NCBI RefSeq assembly: GCF_023705585.1
Contig: NZ_BOQE01000001.1
Location: 2,698,710 to 2,762,709, forward strand
Source: Collibacillus ludicampi
GTDB taxonomy: Bacteria; Bacillota; Bacilli; Tumebacillales; BOQE01
Length of the DNA stretch: 64,000 bases
Direction: 5' to 3'
Part shown: one piece after another, positions 1 to 9,814 of the stretch
Layout of the letters: every line of letters starts with the position of its first letter
How positions within the stretch are numbered: the first letter of the stretch is position 1
Program-made: the position numbers and the translations under genes
The notes under the pieces: model-generated
Told to the model about the DNA's origin: nothing
The model's database searches: none
Seen by the model: the letters and a program-made list of their open reading frames with translations, nothing else

Positions 1-221
1 TCTTAATCGGTGATATCGATACGCGGCCGTTTAAAAAGTTCATACTTTGGGAAAATGTGAGCTTGTTTACGCAGTCGGTATCGGATGTAAACCGAATATT
101 CAGTTCATTGAATCAACATGAGCTGTTAACGATGGGCAATTATGCGGCATATCTCTGGAGCCAATTGACCTATCAAAAGTGGTGTCCATTTGTCATACGT
201 GAATTGGAGGAGCTGAGATGA
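1..221 (+). CDS. C-terminal end of an unidentified protein (partial)
   Basis: An open frame runs from base 3 to a TGA at 219-221, giving the last 72 residues of a protein that begins outside the window. The stop overlaps the ATG of the next gene (ATGA), so the two are probably translationally coupled. The tail is rich in Trp and aromatic residues (for example LWENVSLF and YLWSQLTYQKWCPF). Given the glycan genes that follow, a glycosyltransferase is a reasonable guess, but no catalytic motif lies in this fragment. Confidence 0.6.
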   Translation, partial: LIGDIDTRPFKKFILWENVSLFTQSVSDVNRIFSSLNQHELLTMGNYAAYLWSQLTYQKWCPFVIRELEELR

Positions 222-1027
222 GTTTAATTGACTTGTATCAGTTATTTAAAATTGAACTGATAGCGAATGTCGGAAAACTTGAATATCAAGCGTTTTTTGA
301 TGAGATGTATAAGTTATCTTTACAAGGGATGAATTTTGGGGGCGGTGCTGCTGTACAAGATAGCGGAGAATTGTATGCATTAAAATATATACGGGATAAA
401 CTCCAATACGTTGGAAACCATTTAACAGTATTTGATGTTGGTGCGAATGTTGGAGAGTTTACCTTATTTGTTTTACAGACATTGGGGAATATACGTCTAT
501 TATCTTTTGAACCGTCTTATGAAACATTTAAACAATTGGAGAATAATACCGTAGGTTACAAAAACATTGAGCTTTATAACATAGGATTTGGCGAAAAGAA
601 TACGACATTGACATTATATTCAAACCAGACGGGTTCAGGATTGGCGTCATTATATAAACGAAGACTTGATCATTTTGGTATCGATATGAATAACAAAGAA
701 GAAGTGACAATTAAAACAATTGATGATTTTTGTAAGGAAAGGGGAATCGAAAAGATTCATTTTTTGAAGCTTGATGTTGAAGGACATGAACTACGTGTTC
801 TTCAAGGAGCTAAAGAAATGATAAACGCTAATGCAATTGATTTTATTCAATTTGAATTCGGTGGTTGTAATATCGATTCCCGGACATACTTCCAGGACTT
901 TTACTATTATTTAAATGATAACTATAGAATTTACCGTATTGTTAAGGATGGTTTGTATCCCATTGACAGATATGACGAGAGATATGAAATTTTCATAACA
1001 ACGAACTATCTAGCGGAACGCAGATAA
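218..1027 (+). CDS. FkbM family SAM-dependent methyltransferase
   Basis: A 269-residue class I methyltransferase of the FkbM type, a family that O-methylates sugars or polyketides. The SAM-binding motif I is VFDVGANVGEFTLF near residue 75, and the FkbM hallmark LKLDVEGHELRVLQGA lies near residue 185. The start has a good GGAGG site 7 nt upstream and overlaps the stop of the preceding gene. It sits at the head of a glycan cluster, so methylation of a surface sugar is the likely role. The acceptor is unknown. Confidence 0.85.
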   Translation: MSLIDLYQLFKIELIANVGKLEYQAFFDEMYKLSLQGMNFGGGAAVQDSGELYALKYIRDKLQYVGNHLTVFDVGANVGEFTLFVLQTLGNIRLLSFEPSYETFKQLENNTVGYKNIELYNIGFGEKNTTLTLYSNQTGSGLASLYKRRLDHFGIDMNNKEEVTIKTIDDFCKERGIEKIHFLKLDVEGHELRVLQGAKEMINANAIDFIQFEFGGCNIDSRTYFQDFYYYLNDNYRIYRIVKDGLYPIDRYDERYEIFITTNYLAERR

Positions 1028-1050
1028 AAGTATGCGATGATATTTTTTTA

Positions 1051-1085
1051 TAGTGGTGGACAGACAGGGCGGGAGTCCACCACTA
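1051..1085. other. Perfect 11-bp inverted repeat after the FkbM gene
   Basis: Arms TAGTGGTGGAC (1051-1061) and GTCCACCACTA (1075-1085) pair perfectly around a 13-nt loop. There is no T-run on the 3' side in either direction, although a run of seven Ts precedes it. It may be an RNA-stabilising or weak termination hairpin between two methyltransferase genes. Confidence 0.5.
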
Positions 1086-1178
1086 TTGAGTTTCACATAT
1101 GTGGACATAACCATCCGTCTAGATCTTTTTACTGGATATATTCGTAAAAATAAATCATGTACTGGAGGATGAGTTTCA

Positions 1179-2054
1179 ATGGAAATGGATCAGCAACGTT
1201 TGATTCACGAACTACGTTCAAAGATCAATCAATTGCCATTAGCGTTTGTAACAACTGATTCAGCTGCGGATGCAGAGTGGATCAAGTACAGAAATAAACT
1301 TCGTCAAAGTATTTTAAACGATGATCCGCGAGATTTTTGTAATTGGGAACCCATTCGCTCTACCATGTTTTATGAGCCGGATGTCGTTGAATTACAGTTC
1401 CTTCAAGGATTGGAAAACTGGGATCAATGGAAGACTGCTATTCGAGAATCAAAAGCTGGAAACCCGCGCCCATACTATGCTTTTAACGAAAGCAGCGGAA
1501 ATCTCATTCATCATGCTTACCATCTGGCACAGCTCATTGATGCAACGAAGTGTTCTATTCAGAACATCCCGCAAGTTGTTGAATTTGGCGGCGGATATGG
1601 CAGTATGTGCAGGTTGTTTTATCAGTTAGGATTCAAAGGAAGATATATCATTTATGATTTGCCTGAATTCAGCGCATTGCAGGAATACTATCTAAAATCC
1701 ATTGGAATTCAGTCAGCCATTAAAAAAGAGTCAACGAATGATAAGAATTGTATCGTTTTATTGTCCGATCTCAATGAGTTATCGAAACAATTGAAGGATC
1801 AAGTCGATCGATATATCTTTATTGCTACCTGGTCGATTAGTGAAACATCTTTGGATTTCAGAAATCGTATATTCAACTTGGTTTCGAATGCCTCTTATTA
1901 TTTAATTGCTTATCTATATCAATTTGGAGAAGTCAATAACCATGATTATTTTATGAATTTTAAAAATACAAAAAACAATTATACATGGAAACATACGGAA
2001 ATTGACCATATAAAAAACAATTGGTATCTGATCGGAAGCAACCTAGAAAAATGA
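1179..2054 (+). CDS. Putative sugar O-methyltransferase
   Basis: A 291-residue protein whose centre carries a SAM-binding glycine loop, VVEFGGGYGSMCRLFYQLGF, near residue 130. This matches the family annotated as putative sugar O-methyltransferase and found in polysaccharide clusters. The N-terminal Trp-rich part and the YIIYDLPEF segment also fit. The start has GGAGG 10 nt upstream. Its stop overlaps an in-frame ATG of the following gene by two bases, so the two are probably co-transcribed. Confidence 0.75.
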   Translation: MEMDQQRLIHELRSKINQLPLAFVTTDSAADAEWIKYRNKLRQSILNDDPRDFCNWEPIRSTMFYEPDVVELQFLQGLENWDQWKTAIRESKAGNPRPYYAFNESSGNLIHHAYHLAQLIDATKCSIQNIPQVVEFGGGYGSMCRLFYQLGFKGRYIIYDLPEFSALQEYYLKSIGIQSAIKKESTNDKNCIVLLSDLNELSKQLKDQVDRYIFIATWSISETSLDFRNRIFNLVSNASYYLIAYLYQFGEVNNHDYFMNFKNTKNNYTWKHTEIDHIKNNWYLIGSNLEK

Positions 2055-2068
2055 TAGGGAGAAGAGAA

Positions 2069-2896
2069 ATGGTTTCTGGGATTCCGGTTATCACCATGTC
2101 TACACTCGGGAGTAATGGTCGATTCGGCAATCAACTCTTTCAATATGCATTTTTAAAAATCTATGGAAAGCGGCACCAACTACAGGTTGAGACACCCCCT
2201 TGGATCGGACAGTATTTATTCGGTCATCAAGATCCACCTATAACAAGGCAATTGCCGATGATTCAACAAAATTCGTACAGACTTGATCTGGATCATATCG
2301 CCAAATCACAGATCCCCTTTAAGAATGTGGACTTTTGGGGTTATTTTCAATACCATACCAGCTATTATGCTCCGGAAAAAGATTACTTTCGTTCGCTTTT
2401 TAAACCTGTACCGGCCATTGAATTTCGAATGCGAAAAGTGTTCAATCGTTTGCGTGCAAAAGGAAAAACGCTTGTCGGCCTTCATTTGCGAAGGGGAGAT
2501 TATGGCACTTATGGTCCCCACTCGAATTTTTTCATTGCCCCAAGTGAATGGTATAAAGAATGGCTGAGGGGATTCTGGGGTACTCTCGATAAACCTGTAC
2601 TGTTTATTGCCAGTGACGAACCGGACAAAGTGTTGGGCGACTTCTCCGAATTTCATCCGGTGACTTCAAATGACGTTTGCGGATGTTTTCCCGAAGCGAG
2701 TTTTTACCCCGATTTTTATGTTCTAAGCCACTGTGATCATGTAGCGATTTCGAACAGTTCATTTTCGTTTGCAGCTAGTATGTTAAATGAGCGGGGAAAA
2801 TTATTTGTTCGCCCCTATCCTCTTGAAAGTAAGTTAATTCCTTTTGAACCATGGAACAGTGAAGTCCTGATTCGTACCCCGGAAACGATCCTTTAG
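2069..2896 (+). CDS. Alpha-1,2-fucosyltransferase-like (GT11) protein
   Basis: This protein resembles GT11 fucosyltransferases, which move fucose from GDP-fucose onto a glycan. Visible motifs are GRFGNQLFQYAF near the N-terminus, the nucleotide-binding HLRRGDY in the middle, and the C-terminal DHVAISNSSFSFAASML. The frame is open further upstream and offers an ATG at 2051. The ATG at 2069 has the better ribosome site (GGGAG, 7 nt upstream) and gives 275 residues. Its donor would be made by the nearby gmd and fcl products, so pathway and transferase are encoded together. Confidence 0.8.
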   Translation: MVSGIPVITMSTLGSNGRFGNQLFQYAFLKIYGKRHQLQVETPPWIGQYLFGHQDPPITRQLPMIQQNSYRLDLDHIAKSQIPFKNVDFWGYFQYHTSYYAPEKDYFRSLFKPVPAIEFRMRKVFNRLRAKGKTLVGLHLRRGDYGTYGPHSNFFIAPSEWYKEWLRGFWGTLDKPVLFIASDEPDKVLGDFSEFHPVTSNDVCGCFPEASFYPDFYVLSHCDHVAISNSSFSFAASMLNERGKLFVRPYPLESKLIPFEPWNSEVLIRTPETIL

Positions 2897-3110
2897 ATCC
2901 TTGAGGAACAAGCCATTTCGTTTTACTTTTTACGCATCCTGGCGTGTCTGACATGCGGATAGGGCAAGTGAGGAATGTGAAACTATTCACTTTGAGAATG
3001 TGTAGATTCCGGAACCTCCCCTCACATTTCCACATATATAAATGTATGGATTTGAGTATATTCATGCCTTGATATAGGTAACTTCTTGTGCCGGAGAATG
3101 GAGGTAAATG

Positions 3111-4217
3111 ATGAGCAAAGTCGCGCTGATCACTGGAATCACGGGACAAGATGGAGCGTATCTCGCCGAATTTTTATTGAATAAAGGCTACATTGTGCAT
3201 GGATTGAAGAGGAGAAGTTCTCTTTTTAATACAGAACGGATTGATCACCTCTATCAAGATCCTCATGAAAAGGATGTAAAATTTTTCTTGCATTATGGTG
3301 ACTTAACAGATTCGACAAATGTAATCCGGTTGATTCAAGAGGTACAAGCGGATGAAATCTATAATCTGGCGGCCATGAGTCATGTACATGTGAGCTTCGA
3401 TACACCGGAATATACAGCGAATGCGGATGGCCTTGGGACACTGCGGATCCTGGAGGCGGTCAGAATCCTCGGTCTGGACAAGAAAACGAAAATTTATCAG
3501 GCCTCGACGTCAGAACTCTACGGTCTTGTTCGCGAGGTTCCGCAAAACGAAAATACTCCTTTTTACCCTCGAAGCCCTTATGCGGTTGCCAAGCTCTATG
3601 CCTATTGGATTACGGTCAACTATCGGGAAGCATATGGAATGTTTGCTTGCAATGGAATTCTATTTAATCATGAAAGTCCCATTCGCGGCGAGACATTCGT
3701 CACCCGTAAAATCACGAGGGCGGTAGCGAGAATTGCCTTGGGACTGCAAGAACAATTGTATCTGGGCAATCTGAATGCCAAGAGGGATTGGGGACATGCA
3801 AAAGATTACGTGGAAGCGATGTGGTTGATTCTCCAACAAGAAAAACCCGAAGACTTTGTAATCGCAACGGGAATGACGACAGAAGTGAGGGAATTTGTGA
3901 GAATGGCATTCGCCCATCTCGGCATTGAGATTGAATTCAAAGGGCAGAAGGAAGAAGAGAGAGGATACGTAATTGCTTGCCATGATCCACAATTTCAGCT
4001 TCCTGTCGGAAAAGAGATCGTTGCGGTAGATTCGAGGTATTACAGACCAGCGGAAGTGGAGGTTTTATTAGGAGACGCAACAAAGGCGAGGAAAAAATTG
4101 GGTTGGACACCCAATTACGATCTGCAGTCACTGGTGAAAGAAATGGTGGAACATGACTTGAACGAGGCGAGAAAGGCACAGTATTTGCAAGCCGGAGGGT
4201 TTATACACATTAAATGA
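3111..4217 (+). CDS. gmd: GDP-mannose 4,6-dehydratase
   Basis: Converts GDP-D-mannose to GDP-4-keto-6-deoxymannose, the first step to GDP-L-fucose. The Rossmann motif [14 protein letters not shown] is at the N-terminus. The catalytic Ser lies in ASTSELYG, and Tyr and Lys in [12 protein letters not shown]; the [15 protein letters not shown] segment is typical of the family. The length of 368 residues is normal. ATG codons at 3108 and 3111 are both possible; 3111 is better spaced (6 nt) from GGAGG. It feeds the fcl product encoded on the opposite strand 2.4 kb downstream. Confidence 0.95.
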   Translation: MSKVALITGITGQDGAYLAEFLLNKGYIVHGLKRRSSLFNTERIDHLYQDPHEKDVKFFLHYGDLTDSTNVIRLIQEVQADEIYNLAAMSHVHVSFDTPEYTANADGLGTLRILEAVRILGLDKKTKIYQASTSELYGLVREVPQNENTPFYPRSPYAVAKLYAYWITVNYREAYGMFACNGILFNHESPIRGETFVTRKITRAVARIALGLQEQLYLGNLNAKRDWGHAKDYVEAMWLILQQEKPEDFVIATGMTTEVREFVRMAFAHLGIEIEFKGQKEEERGYVIACHDPQFQLPVGKEIVAVDSRYYRPAEVEVLLGDATKARKKLGWTPNYDLQSLVKEMVEHDLNEARKAQYLQAGGFIHIK

Positions 4218-4266
4218 AAAGGGGCTGCCATTTATAACAGGCATCTTTTTATCAAAGGAGTAGGCG

Positions 4267-5724
4267 ATGAAAGTCATACTATTGTCCGGTGGATCCGGAA
4301 AAAGATTATGGCCTCTGTCCAGTGATGCGAGATCCAAGCAGTTTTTAAAGGTTTTAAAAAATGAAAAGAATGAACGGGAGTCGATGGTGCAAAGAGTATG
4401 GAATCAATTAAAGCGAGTAAATCTGGCTGAATCAGCGTTCCTGGCTACCAGTCAGTCACAAGTGGAACTGATACAAACTCAATTGGGTAATAAAATTCCG
4501 CTGATCATTGAACCGGAACGGCGTGACACATTCCCTGCGATCGTACTCGCTTCTGTTTATTTATACTCACAAGTCAAGGTAGATGTACATGAGGTGATCT
4601 GCATACTCCCTGTAGACCCTTTTGTTGAGGACACTTTTTTTAGAAAAGTAATACAATTGGAAAACATGATTCACCAAGAAAAAGCCGATATTGCACTTAT
4701 AGGTGTCAAGCCTACTTATCCATCCGAGAAATACGGATATATTGTACCTGATCCAAATGCAGGGACTGATTGCGCACACACGTATAAGACCGTAATCCAG
4801 TTTATCGAGAAGCCTAAGGAAGATCAGGCGAACCATTTGATCGAACAAGGAGCCTTATGGAATTGCGGGGTATTCGCTTTTACACTCGATTACATGATTT
4901 CTTTGCTCAAGAAAAAGGGATATTCAACGGAGTATTATGATTTGGTAAAACAATATTCACAATTGCCTGCAATCAGTTTCGATTACGAAGTCGTCGAAAA
5001 AGCAGCCCGCCGTCTTGTGCTTCCCTACGACGGAAAATGGAAAGATCTCGGAACCTGGAACACATTGACCGAGGAGATGGATACTTTTCTGTTGGGGAAA
5101 GGGATAATCAGTAATGATTCAAAGAATACCCATGTGATGAACGAATTGGATATTCCCGTAATCGTAACGGGAGTATCGAATCTTGTCGTGGCGGCATGTC
5201 CGGATGGCATATTGGTGACGGATAAAGCGGCAAGTTCCAAGGTGAAAGAGTTAATCAATGATATCAAACAAAGGCCCATGTACGAAGAGCGGCGTTGGGG
5301 ATGGTACCGTGTATTGGATTACACCAAACTTGAAGACGGAAATGAAGTATTGACGAAAAAAGTCGTGATTAAAGCAGGGAAAAATTTAAGTTATCAAATG
5401 CACAAGAAAAGAAGTGAAGTTTGGACGGTCATCTCAGGAGAAGGTGTATTCGTACTGGAGGGAGCGTTCAGGCAGATTCAATCGGGCGATGTTCTACACA
5501 TTCCAGTCGGTTCAAAACACGGAATCAAGGCGATCAGCGATCTGGAAATGATTGAAATACAAATGGGGAGTGAATTGATCGAAGAAGATATTATTCGTCT
5601 ATGTATGACATGGGAAGAAGTAGAGAAACAACAACATGCTCCATTCACTCTTGATCATGAAACGTTGAAAGATCCACCGAGTATGGAATTCATCGAAACG
5701 AAAAACCAAAAGAGCTGCAGGTAA
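4267..5724 (+). CDS. manC: Mannose-1-phosphate guanylyltransferase / mannose-6-phosphate isomerase
   Basis: A 485-residue protein of the bifunctional ManC/AlgA type that makes GDP-mannose. The N-terminal nucleotidyltransferase has the signature LSGGSGKRLWPLSSDARSKQ and FIEKP near residue 180. The C-terminal cupin, from about residue 345, contains QMHKKRSEVWTVISGEG and fits a type II phosphomannose isomerase. It provides substrate for gmd just upstream. A bidirectional terminator follows. Start ATG has AAAGGAG 6 nt upstream. Confidence 0.93.
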   Translation: MKVILLSGGSGKRLWPLSSDARSKQFLKVLKNEKNERESMVQRVWNQLKRVNLAESAFLATSQSQVELIQTQLGNKIPLIIEPERRDTFPAIVLASVYLYSQVKVDVHEVICILPVDPFVEDTFFRKVIQLENMIHQEKADIALIGVKPTYPSEKYGYIVPDPNAGTDCAHTYKTVIQFIEKPKEDQANHLIEQGALWNCGVFAFTLDYMISLLKKKGYSTEYYDLVKQYSQLPAISFDYEVVEKAARRLVLPYDGKWKDLGTWNTLTEEMDTFLLGKGIISNDSKNTHVMNELDIPVIVTGVSNLVVAACPDGILVTDKAASSKVKELINDIKQRPMYEERRWGWYRVLDYTKLEDGNEVLTKKVVIKAGKNLSYQMHKKRSEVWTVISGEGVFVLEGAFRQIQSGDVLHIPVGSKHGIKAISDLEMIEIQMGSELIEEDIIRLCMTWEEVEKQQHAPFTLDHETLKDPPSMEFIETKNQKSCR

Positions 5725-5730
5725 ATAAAT

Positions 5731-5763
5731 AAGCCTGAAATCTTAATGATCTCAGGCTTTTTC
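5731..5763. terminator. Bidirectional rho-independent terminator
   Basis: AAGCCTGA (5731-5738) pairs with TCAGGCTT (5752-5759), and inner ATC/GAT pairing extends the stem. A T-run follows on the plus strand and an A-rich stretch precedes it. It separates the convergent manC and methyltransferase genes; the minus-strand stop codon lies inside the stem. Confidence 0.85.
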
Positions 5764-6543
5764 GTATTGACCAGGAGAAACTTCCTTCCATAAAGCTTTG
5801 GTTACAGGATCGACCCACCAACTTATATTCTCTTTTCTCTTCATGAATGCCCATTTCATCATTTCCGGGCGAAATTCACAGACTGCGAGGTCCTTATCCT
5901 TTGCATCAAGAATATTGAGTACGGAGTAGGAGAACGGATTTCTTTCCTTACCGTGAATCAATGAAATATCATGGGTCTTCATAAATCGTGAAAGAATACT
6001 GGGGGTAATGTCCCGGTTCACAAAATCATGGAGTTCAACAAGGATGTCACAGGAGCGAAGGCCTGGGATAAGATCAGGTTGGAGCAATTCCAGTTCGAAT
6101 CCCTCTATATCACACATGATGAACGATCGTCCAGACTGGGACAACTGACCTAATCGTTCACGAGTACATTCTCCATCAATGATGATCCTTTTATCTACCC
6201 CATTCGCGGTGGACAATTCTTTACAGAGCTTACGCGCATCAGGATTGATATCAAAAGCATATACGATTGTTCCAGGTTGCCGTAACGCGAGTCCAATGGC
6301 ATAATAACCTTCTCCGCAGCCTATATTGATGATTCTGTCATAGTCTGTCTTAAAAACATGACGATTCAAAATATCGTGCAACTCTTCCTCATAACATCCG
6401 ATAATTTTGGGCATAAATGCGCTGCCGCTTGATTGTTCTACGTACCGCATTCCTGCAAATGGTCCATTTCGCACAACGAGACCATTGTGATCAAGAATGA
6501 TTTTCGTCACGCGCTCGATGTTACGCGCCAATTCTTCTGACAT
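5752..6543 (-). CDS. SAM-dependent methyltransferase (FkbM-like)
   Basis: A 263-residue class I methyltransferase. Motif I is RIINIGCGEGYYAIGLAL near residue 90, followed by VYAFDINPDARKLC (motif II region) and CDIEGFELELLQ, which resembles the FkbM DVEG motif. Start ATG has AAAGGAG 8 nt upstream. It lies 15 nt downstream of fcl on the same strand, so the two form a small operon running against the rest of the cluster. The substrate is probably a sugar of the glycan, but this is inferred only from context. Confidence 0.8.
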   Translation of the reverse strand: MSEELARNIERVTKIILDHNGLVVRNGPFAGMRYVEQSSGSAFMPKIIGCYEEELHDILNRHVFKTDYDRIINIGCGEGYYAIGLALRQPGTIVYAFDINPDARKLCKELSTANGVDKRIIIDGECTRERLGQLSQSGRSFIMCDIEGFELELLQPDLIPGLRSCDILVELHDFVNRDITPSILSRFMKTHDISLIHGKERNPFSYSVLNILDAKDKDLAVCEFRPEMMKWAFMKRKENISWWVDPVTKALWKEVSPGQYEKA

Positions 6544-6558
6544 AATCGAATCTCCTTT

Positions 6559-7506
6559 TTACTTCACATATTCTCGATGTTCCATATACCAGGCGATTGT
6601 TTTTTCCAGTCCTTCAGGCAAACGGGTTTTCGCCTCGAATCCAAAGAGCTCTTTTGCTTTCGTGACATCCAAACATCTTCTGGGTTGACCATCCGGTTTG
6701 CTGACATCCCAGAAAATCTTCCCTGTATAACCGGTCTTCTCCGCAATCAATTTCACCAAGGACTGAATGGAAATCTCTTCTCCCGTTCCGATGTTGACCG
6801 GATCCTCCCCGTTATATCTAACCGCTGCCAGAAGGATGGCATCTGCTGCATCCTCAACGTATAAAAATTCCCTCGTCGCTTTCCCGCTTCCCCAGACGGT
6901 GATATGATCTTTTCCATGTTCTCTCGCTTCCAGACATTTGCGGATCAAAGCGGGTATCACATGGGAGGTTTCCAGGTCAAAATTGTCTCTGGGTCCATAC
7001 AGATTGACGGGAAGCAAAAAAATCGAGTTAAAGCCGTATTGCTTTCGATACGCTTGCGACTGAACGAGCAACATTTTTTTGGCCAAACCGTAAGGGGCAT
7101 TTGTTTCTTCAGGATATCCCTCCCATAAATCTTCTTCCTTAAAAGGAATAGGAGCAAATTTGGGATAGGAACAGATGGTGCCGAGAGCTACGAATTTTTC
7201 CACATTCGCTAAGCGGGCAGACTCGATTAAATGGAGCCCCATAGACAAGTTGTCATAAAAGAAACTCCCCGGATTTTTTCGGTTTGCTTCGATTCCCCCT
7301 ACAGAAGCGGCAAGATGTAGAATCAAATCCGGCTTTGTACTCCTTACTAAAGAAAAGCAAGTCGACTGGTTACGTAGATCATACTGACTGCTACGTGGGA
7401 TGATGATATCCTTGCAACCGCAATTCTTTAATTTATCGACAACGTGGGAACCAAGAAAACCGGATCCCCCTGTGACCATGATTCTTTTCCCTTTCAACTG
7501 ATCCAT
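6559..7506 (-). CDS. fcl: GDP-L-fucose synthase
   Basis: Epimerises and reduces the Gmd product to GDP-L-fucose using NADPH. The N-terminal [17 protein letters not shown] is the dinucleotide-binding loop. The catalytic Ser/Tyr/Lys are in LGTICSYP and [12 protein letters not shown]. At 315 residues it is of family length. It is the first gene of a two-gene minus-strand operon, with GGAGG 6 nt before the ATG, and diverges from a glycosyltransferase-like gene. Together with gmd it completes the GDP-fucose pathway. Confidence 0.95.
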   Translation of the reverse strand: MDQLKGKRIMVTGGSGFLGSHVVDKLKNCGCKDIIIPRSSQYDLRNQSTCFSLVRSTKPDLILHLAASVGGIEANRKNPGSFFYDNLSMGLHLIESARLANVEKFVALGTICSYPKFAPIPFKEEDLWEGYPEETNAPYGLAKKMLLVQSQAYRKQYGFNSIFLLPVNLYGPRDNFDLETSHVIPALIRKCLEAREHGKDHITVWGSGKATREFLYVEDAADAILLAAVRYNGEDPVNIGTGEEISIQSLVKLIAEKTGYTGKIFWDVSKPDGQPRRCLDVTKAKELFGFEAKTRLPEGLEKTIAWYMEHREYVK

Positions 7507-7674
7507 GTCGTTCCTCCAAACGAGTTGAGATGAATCCTTTGAACTCGATATAGACTATGGGAGGCAAACAAAAAATGAAACCAGTAAAGAGTGTGAATAA
7601 ACCGAAGTAGCAAAAAGATTTGCGGACTCATACGAATGAAGGGGGAGAACTCAACCGGAAGGTGTGGAGCGATC

Positions 7675-8523
7675 ATGGATGCTGAAAAGGGCAAGTTAAA
7701 CAAAGTCGTCGGCGTAATCTTCAGCAAGGATAGAGCCATGCAATTGGATGCCACCATCAGATCCCTTATGCTTCACTGCCGGGATCACCAACAGCTCGTT
7801 CTGAAGGTTCTTTATACCACTTCTAATCCTTACATGGAAAATCAATATCATGAACTCATCCGTACTTATGACACAGTGGAATTCATAAAGGAACATGAAT
7901 TTAAGAGCGAACTCCTTTCAAGCGTGGCAGATTACCCCTATGTTCTTTTTCTCGTTGATGACAATCTATTTGTCCGAGATTTTTCCGTGATGGATCTGAT
8001 CCACAGTTTAGAAACCCATCATGATGTCTTGGGTTTTTCCTTGCGACTTGGAAATAACACCGATTATTGCTATCCGCTTGCTCGCAAGCAAAAGCTGCCT
8101 GCATTTCTTGCGGTTGATCACGGGTTTTTAAAATATAATTGGACACAAGCGGAATATGATTTCGCATATCCACTGGAAGTATCCAGTTCTCTCTACAGGG
8201 TGGATGACATATTACCTTTACTCATTCAAACGGAGTTTTCCAATCCAAATACGTTGGAAAGCGGACTTGCCGCTTATGCGAACCGATTTGTGAGTCAAAA
8301 AAATTTCATCATGTGTAATCAACAATCTATTACATTCTGTAACCCGTTAAACGTGGTGCAGAATGTTTTTCACAACCGGGCGGGAAACAGAAGTCATTAT
8401 TCCGTCCATGAATTACGCAAGATGTTTGATCAAGGGTTTCGTATCGATGTGGAGCGCTATTCGGGGTTTGTTCCCAATGCATGCCACCAGGAAATTGACT
8501 TGTACTTCAAGCGCATGTTGTAA
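7675..8523 (+). CDS. GT-A-fold glycosyltransferase-like protein
   Basis: A protein of about 282 residues. The start KVVGVIFSKDRAMQLDATI resembles GT-A glycosyltransferases, and YVLFLVDDNLFVRDF near residue 95 carries a DDN in the position of the metal-binding DxD. An ATG at 7636 is in frame, but 7675 has GGAG 5 nt upstream and leaves the GT-like start near the N-terminus. No closer family is recognised. Its place between fcl and an NDP-sugar synthase supports a role in glycan assembly. Confidence 0.6.
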   Translation: MDAEKGKLNKVVGVIFSKDRAMQLDATIRSLMLHCRDHQQLVLKVLYTTSNPYMENQYHELIRTYDTVEFIKEHEFKSELLSSVADYPYVLFLVDDNLFVRDFSVMDLIHSLETHHDVLGFSLRLGNNTDYCYPLARKQKLPAFLAVDHGFLKYNWTQAEYDFAYPLEVSSSLYRVDDILPLLIQTEFSNPNTLESGLAAYANRFVSQKNFIMCNQQSITFCNPLNVVQNVFHNRAGNRSHYSVHELRKMFDQGFRIDVERYSGFVPNACHQEIDLYFKRML

Positions 8524-8644
8524 GGATTTCGAAAAAGGGCGCCTGTCGATGGGAGAAAGTCGTGCCGTCACTCTTTCCCTGTTTCATACCCTGTTAAGGA
8601 TATGACTTTACAAAAGTTGCAAGTTCAGGCGGGAGAGGATTTGC

Positions 8645-9676
8645 GTGAAAGGTCTGATTTTATGTGGCGGAAAGGGGACGCGTTTGCGGCCTTACAGTTA
8701 CTCGCAACCTAAGCATCTGCTTCCGATTGCCAATCAACCGGTGATACAATATGCGATCGATAAGATGAAGAAGGCGGGGATCCGGGAAATCGGAATCGTG
8801 GTTCCTCCTCACTTCCGACCCCACTTTGAATCGGTTTTGGGCGATGGACATGTGGAATTATCCTTGAATTACATTGAACAGAAAGAAGCGAAAGGATTAG
8901 CGGACGCGGTTCGTGCAGCCCGCTCTTTTATTCAAGATGACCCTTTTTTGTTGTTTTTGGGGGATAATTTCTATGATGGAGAGTTGGAAGGACTGGTTCA
9001 ACGATTTTATGTAGAGAAACCAGAGTCTTTACTCGTAGTGAGTCGCGTATCCAATCCTCAACAATTTGGCGTCGTCCAGTTTGAAGGAAATCAAATCATT
9101 CGTTTGGTAGAGAAACCTCAAAATCCTCCGAGTTCATTTGCGATTGTAGGTGTATATCTTTTCACGTCTACCATTTTTTCGATGATCGATCGATTGACGC
9201 CTTCTTCCAGAGGGGAATATGAATTAACCGATGCGATTCAACATTTGATCGATAGAGAATATAAAGTGACCTTCATGATAACGAACGATTGGTGGAAAGA
9301 CACGGGGCAGCCCAAAGATTTGCTCTCATGCAACCGACGTGTACTTCAACAACTTCACGAACAGATCTACGAAAATCAAGTGAACATTGAATCTTCTTCC
9401 ATTGAAGGCCCCGTTGTCATCGGAAAGGATACACAAGTGATCGATTCGGTCATTCGGGGACCTGTAAAGATCGGTAATGGTGTGAAGATTATCCGTTCAT
9501 ATATAGGGCCATACACATCAATAAGTAACGATGTCCTTATAGAGGAAAGTGAGATTGAAAATAGCATCGTGCTTGATCGGGCGCATATCATGAACATTCC
9601 GCAGCGTATCGATGAGAGTATTATCGGAACAGAGGTGATTATGCAGGGGGTGCATATCCTCGCTCTTTGCAAGTGA
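8645..9676 (+). CDS. Glucose-1-phosphate thymidylyltransferase, long form
   Basis: A 343-residue sugar nucleotidyltransferase. The N-terminal signature is LILCGGKGTRLRPYSYSQPK, with FLGDNFYDG and VEKPQNPP further in. The C-terminal part, from about residue 245, has left-handed beta-helix hexapeptide character (GPVVIGKD, GPVKIGNG). This domain order fits the long RmlA/StrD-type enzymes that make dTDP-glucose. GTG start with GGGAGAGG upstream. No other dTDP-rhamnose genes are present in the window, so the downstream product is unknown. Confidence 0.85.
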   Translation: MKGLILCGGKGTRLRPYSYSQPKHLLPIANQPVIQYAIDKMKKAGIREIGIVVPPHFRPHFESVLGDGHVELSLNYIEQKEAKGLADAVRAARSFIQDDPFLLFLGDNFYDGELEGLVQRFYVEKPESLLVVSRVSNPQQFGVVQFEGNQIIRLVEKPQNPPSSFAIVGVYLFTSTIFSMIDRLTPSSRGEYELTDAIQHLIDREYKVTFMITNDWWKDTGQPKDLLSCNRRVLQQLHEQIYENQVNIESSSIEGPVVIGKDTQVIDSVIRGPVKIGNGVKIIRSYIGPYTSISNDVLIEESEIENSIVLDRAHIMNIPQRIDESIIGTEVIMQGVHILALCK

Positions 9677-9814
9677 ACCTGGGTGATCATTCAAAAATTT
9701 ATATAGGTGACGCGTTATAGAACAAAAAATTTCGCGTAACCAAGGGGTGAATTTGCAGCCCTTTGCTATCATCATAACAAACGAGAGTATCGTTGGAAGG
9801 GAGGGGGGCGAAAC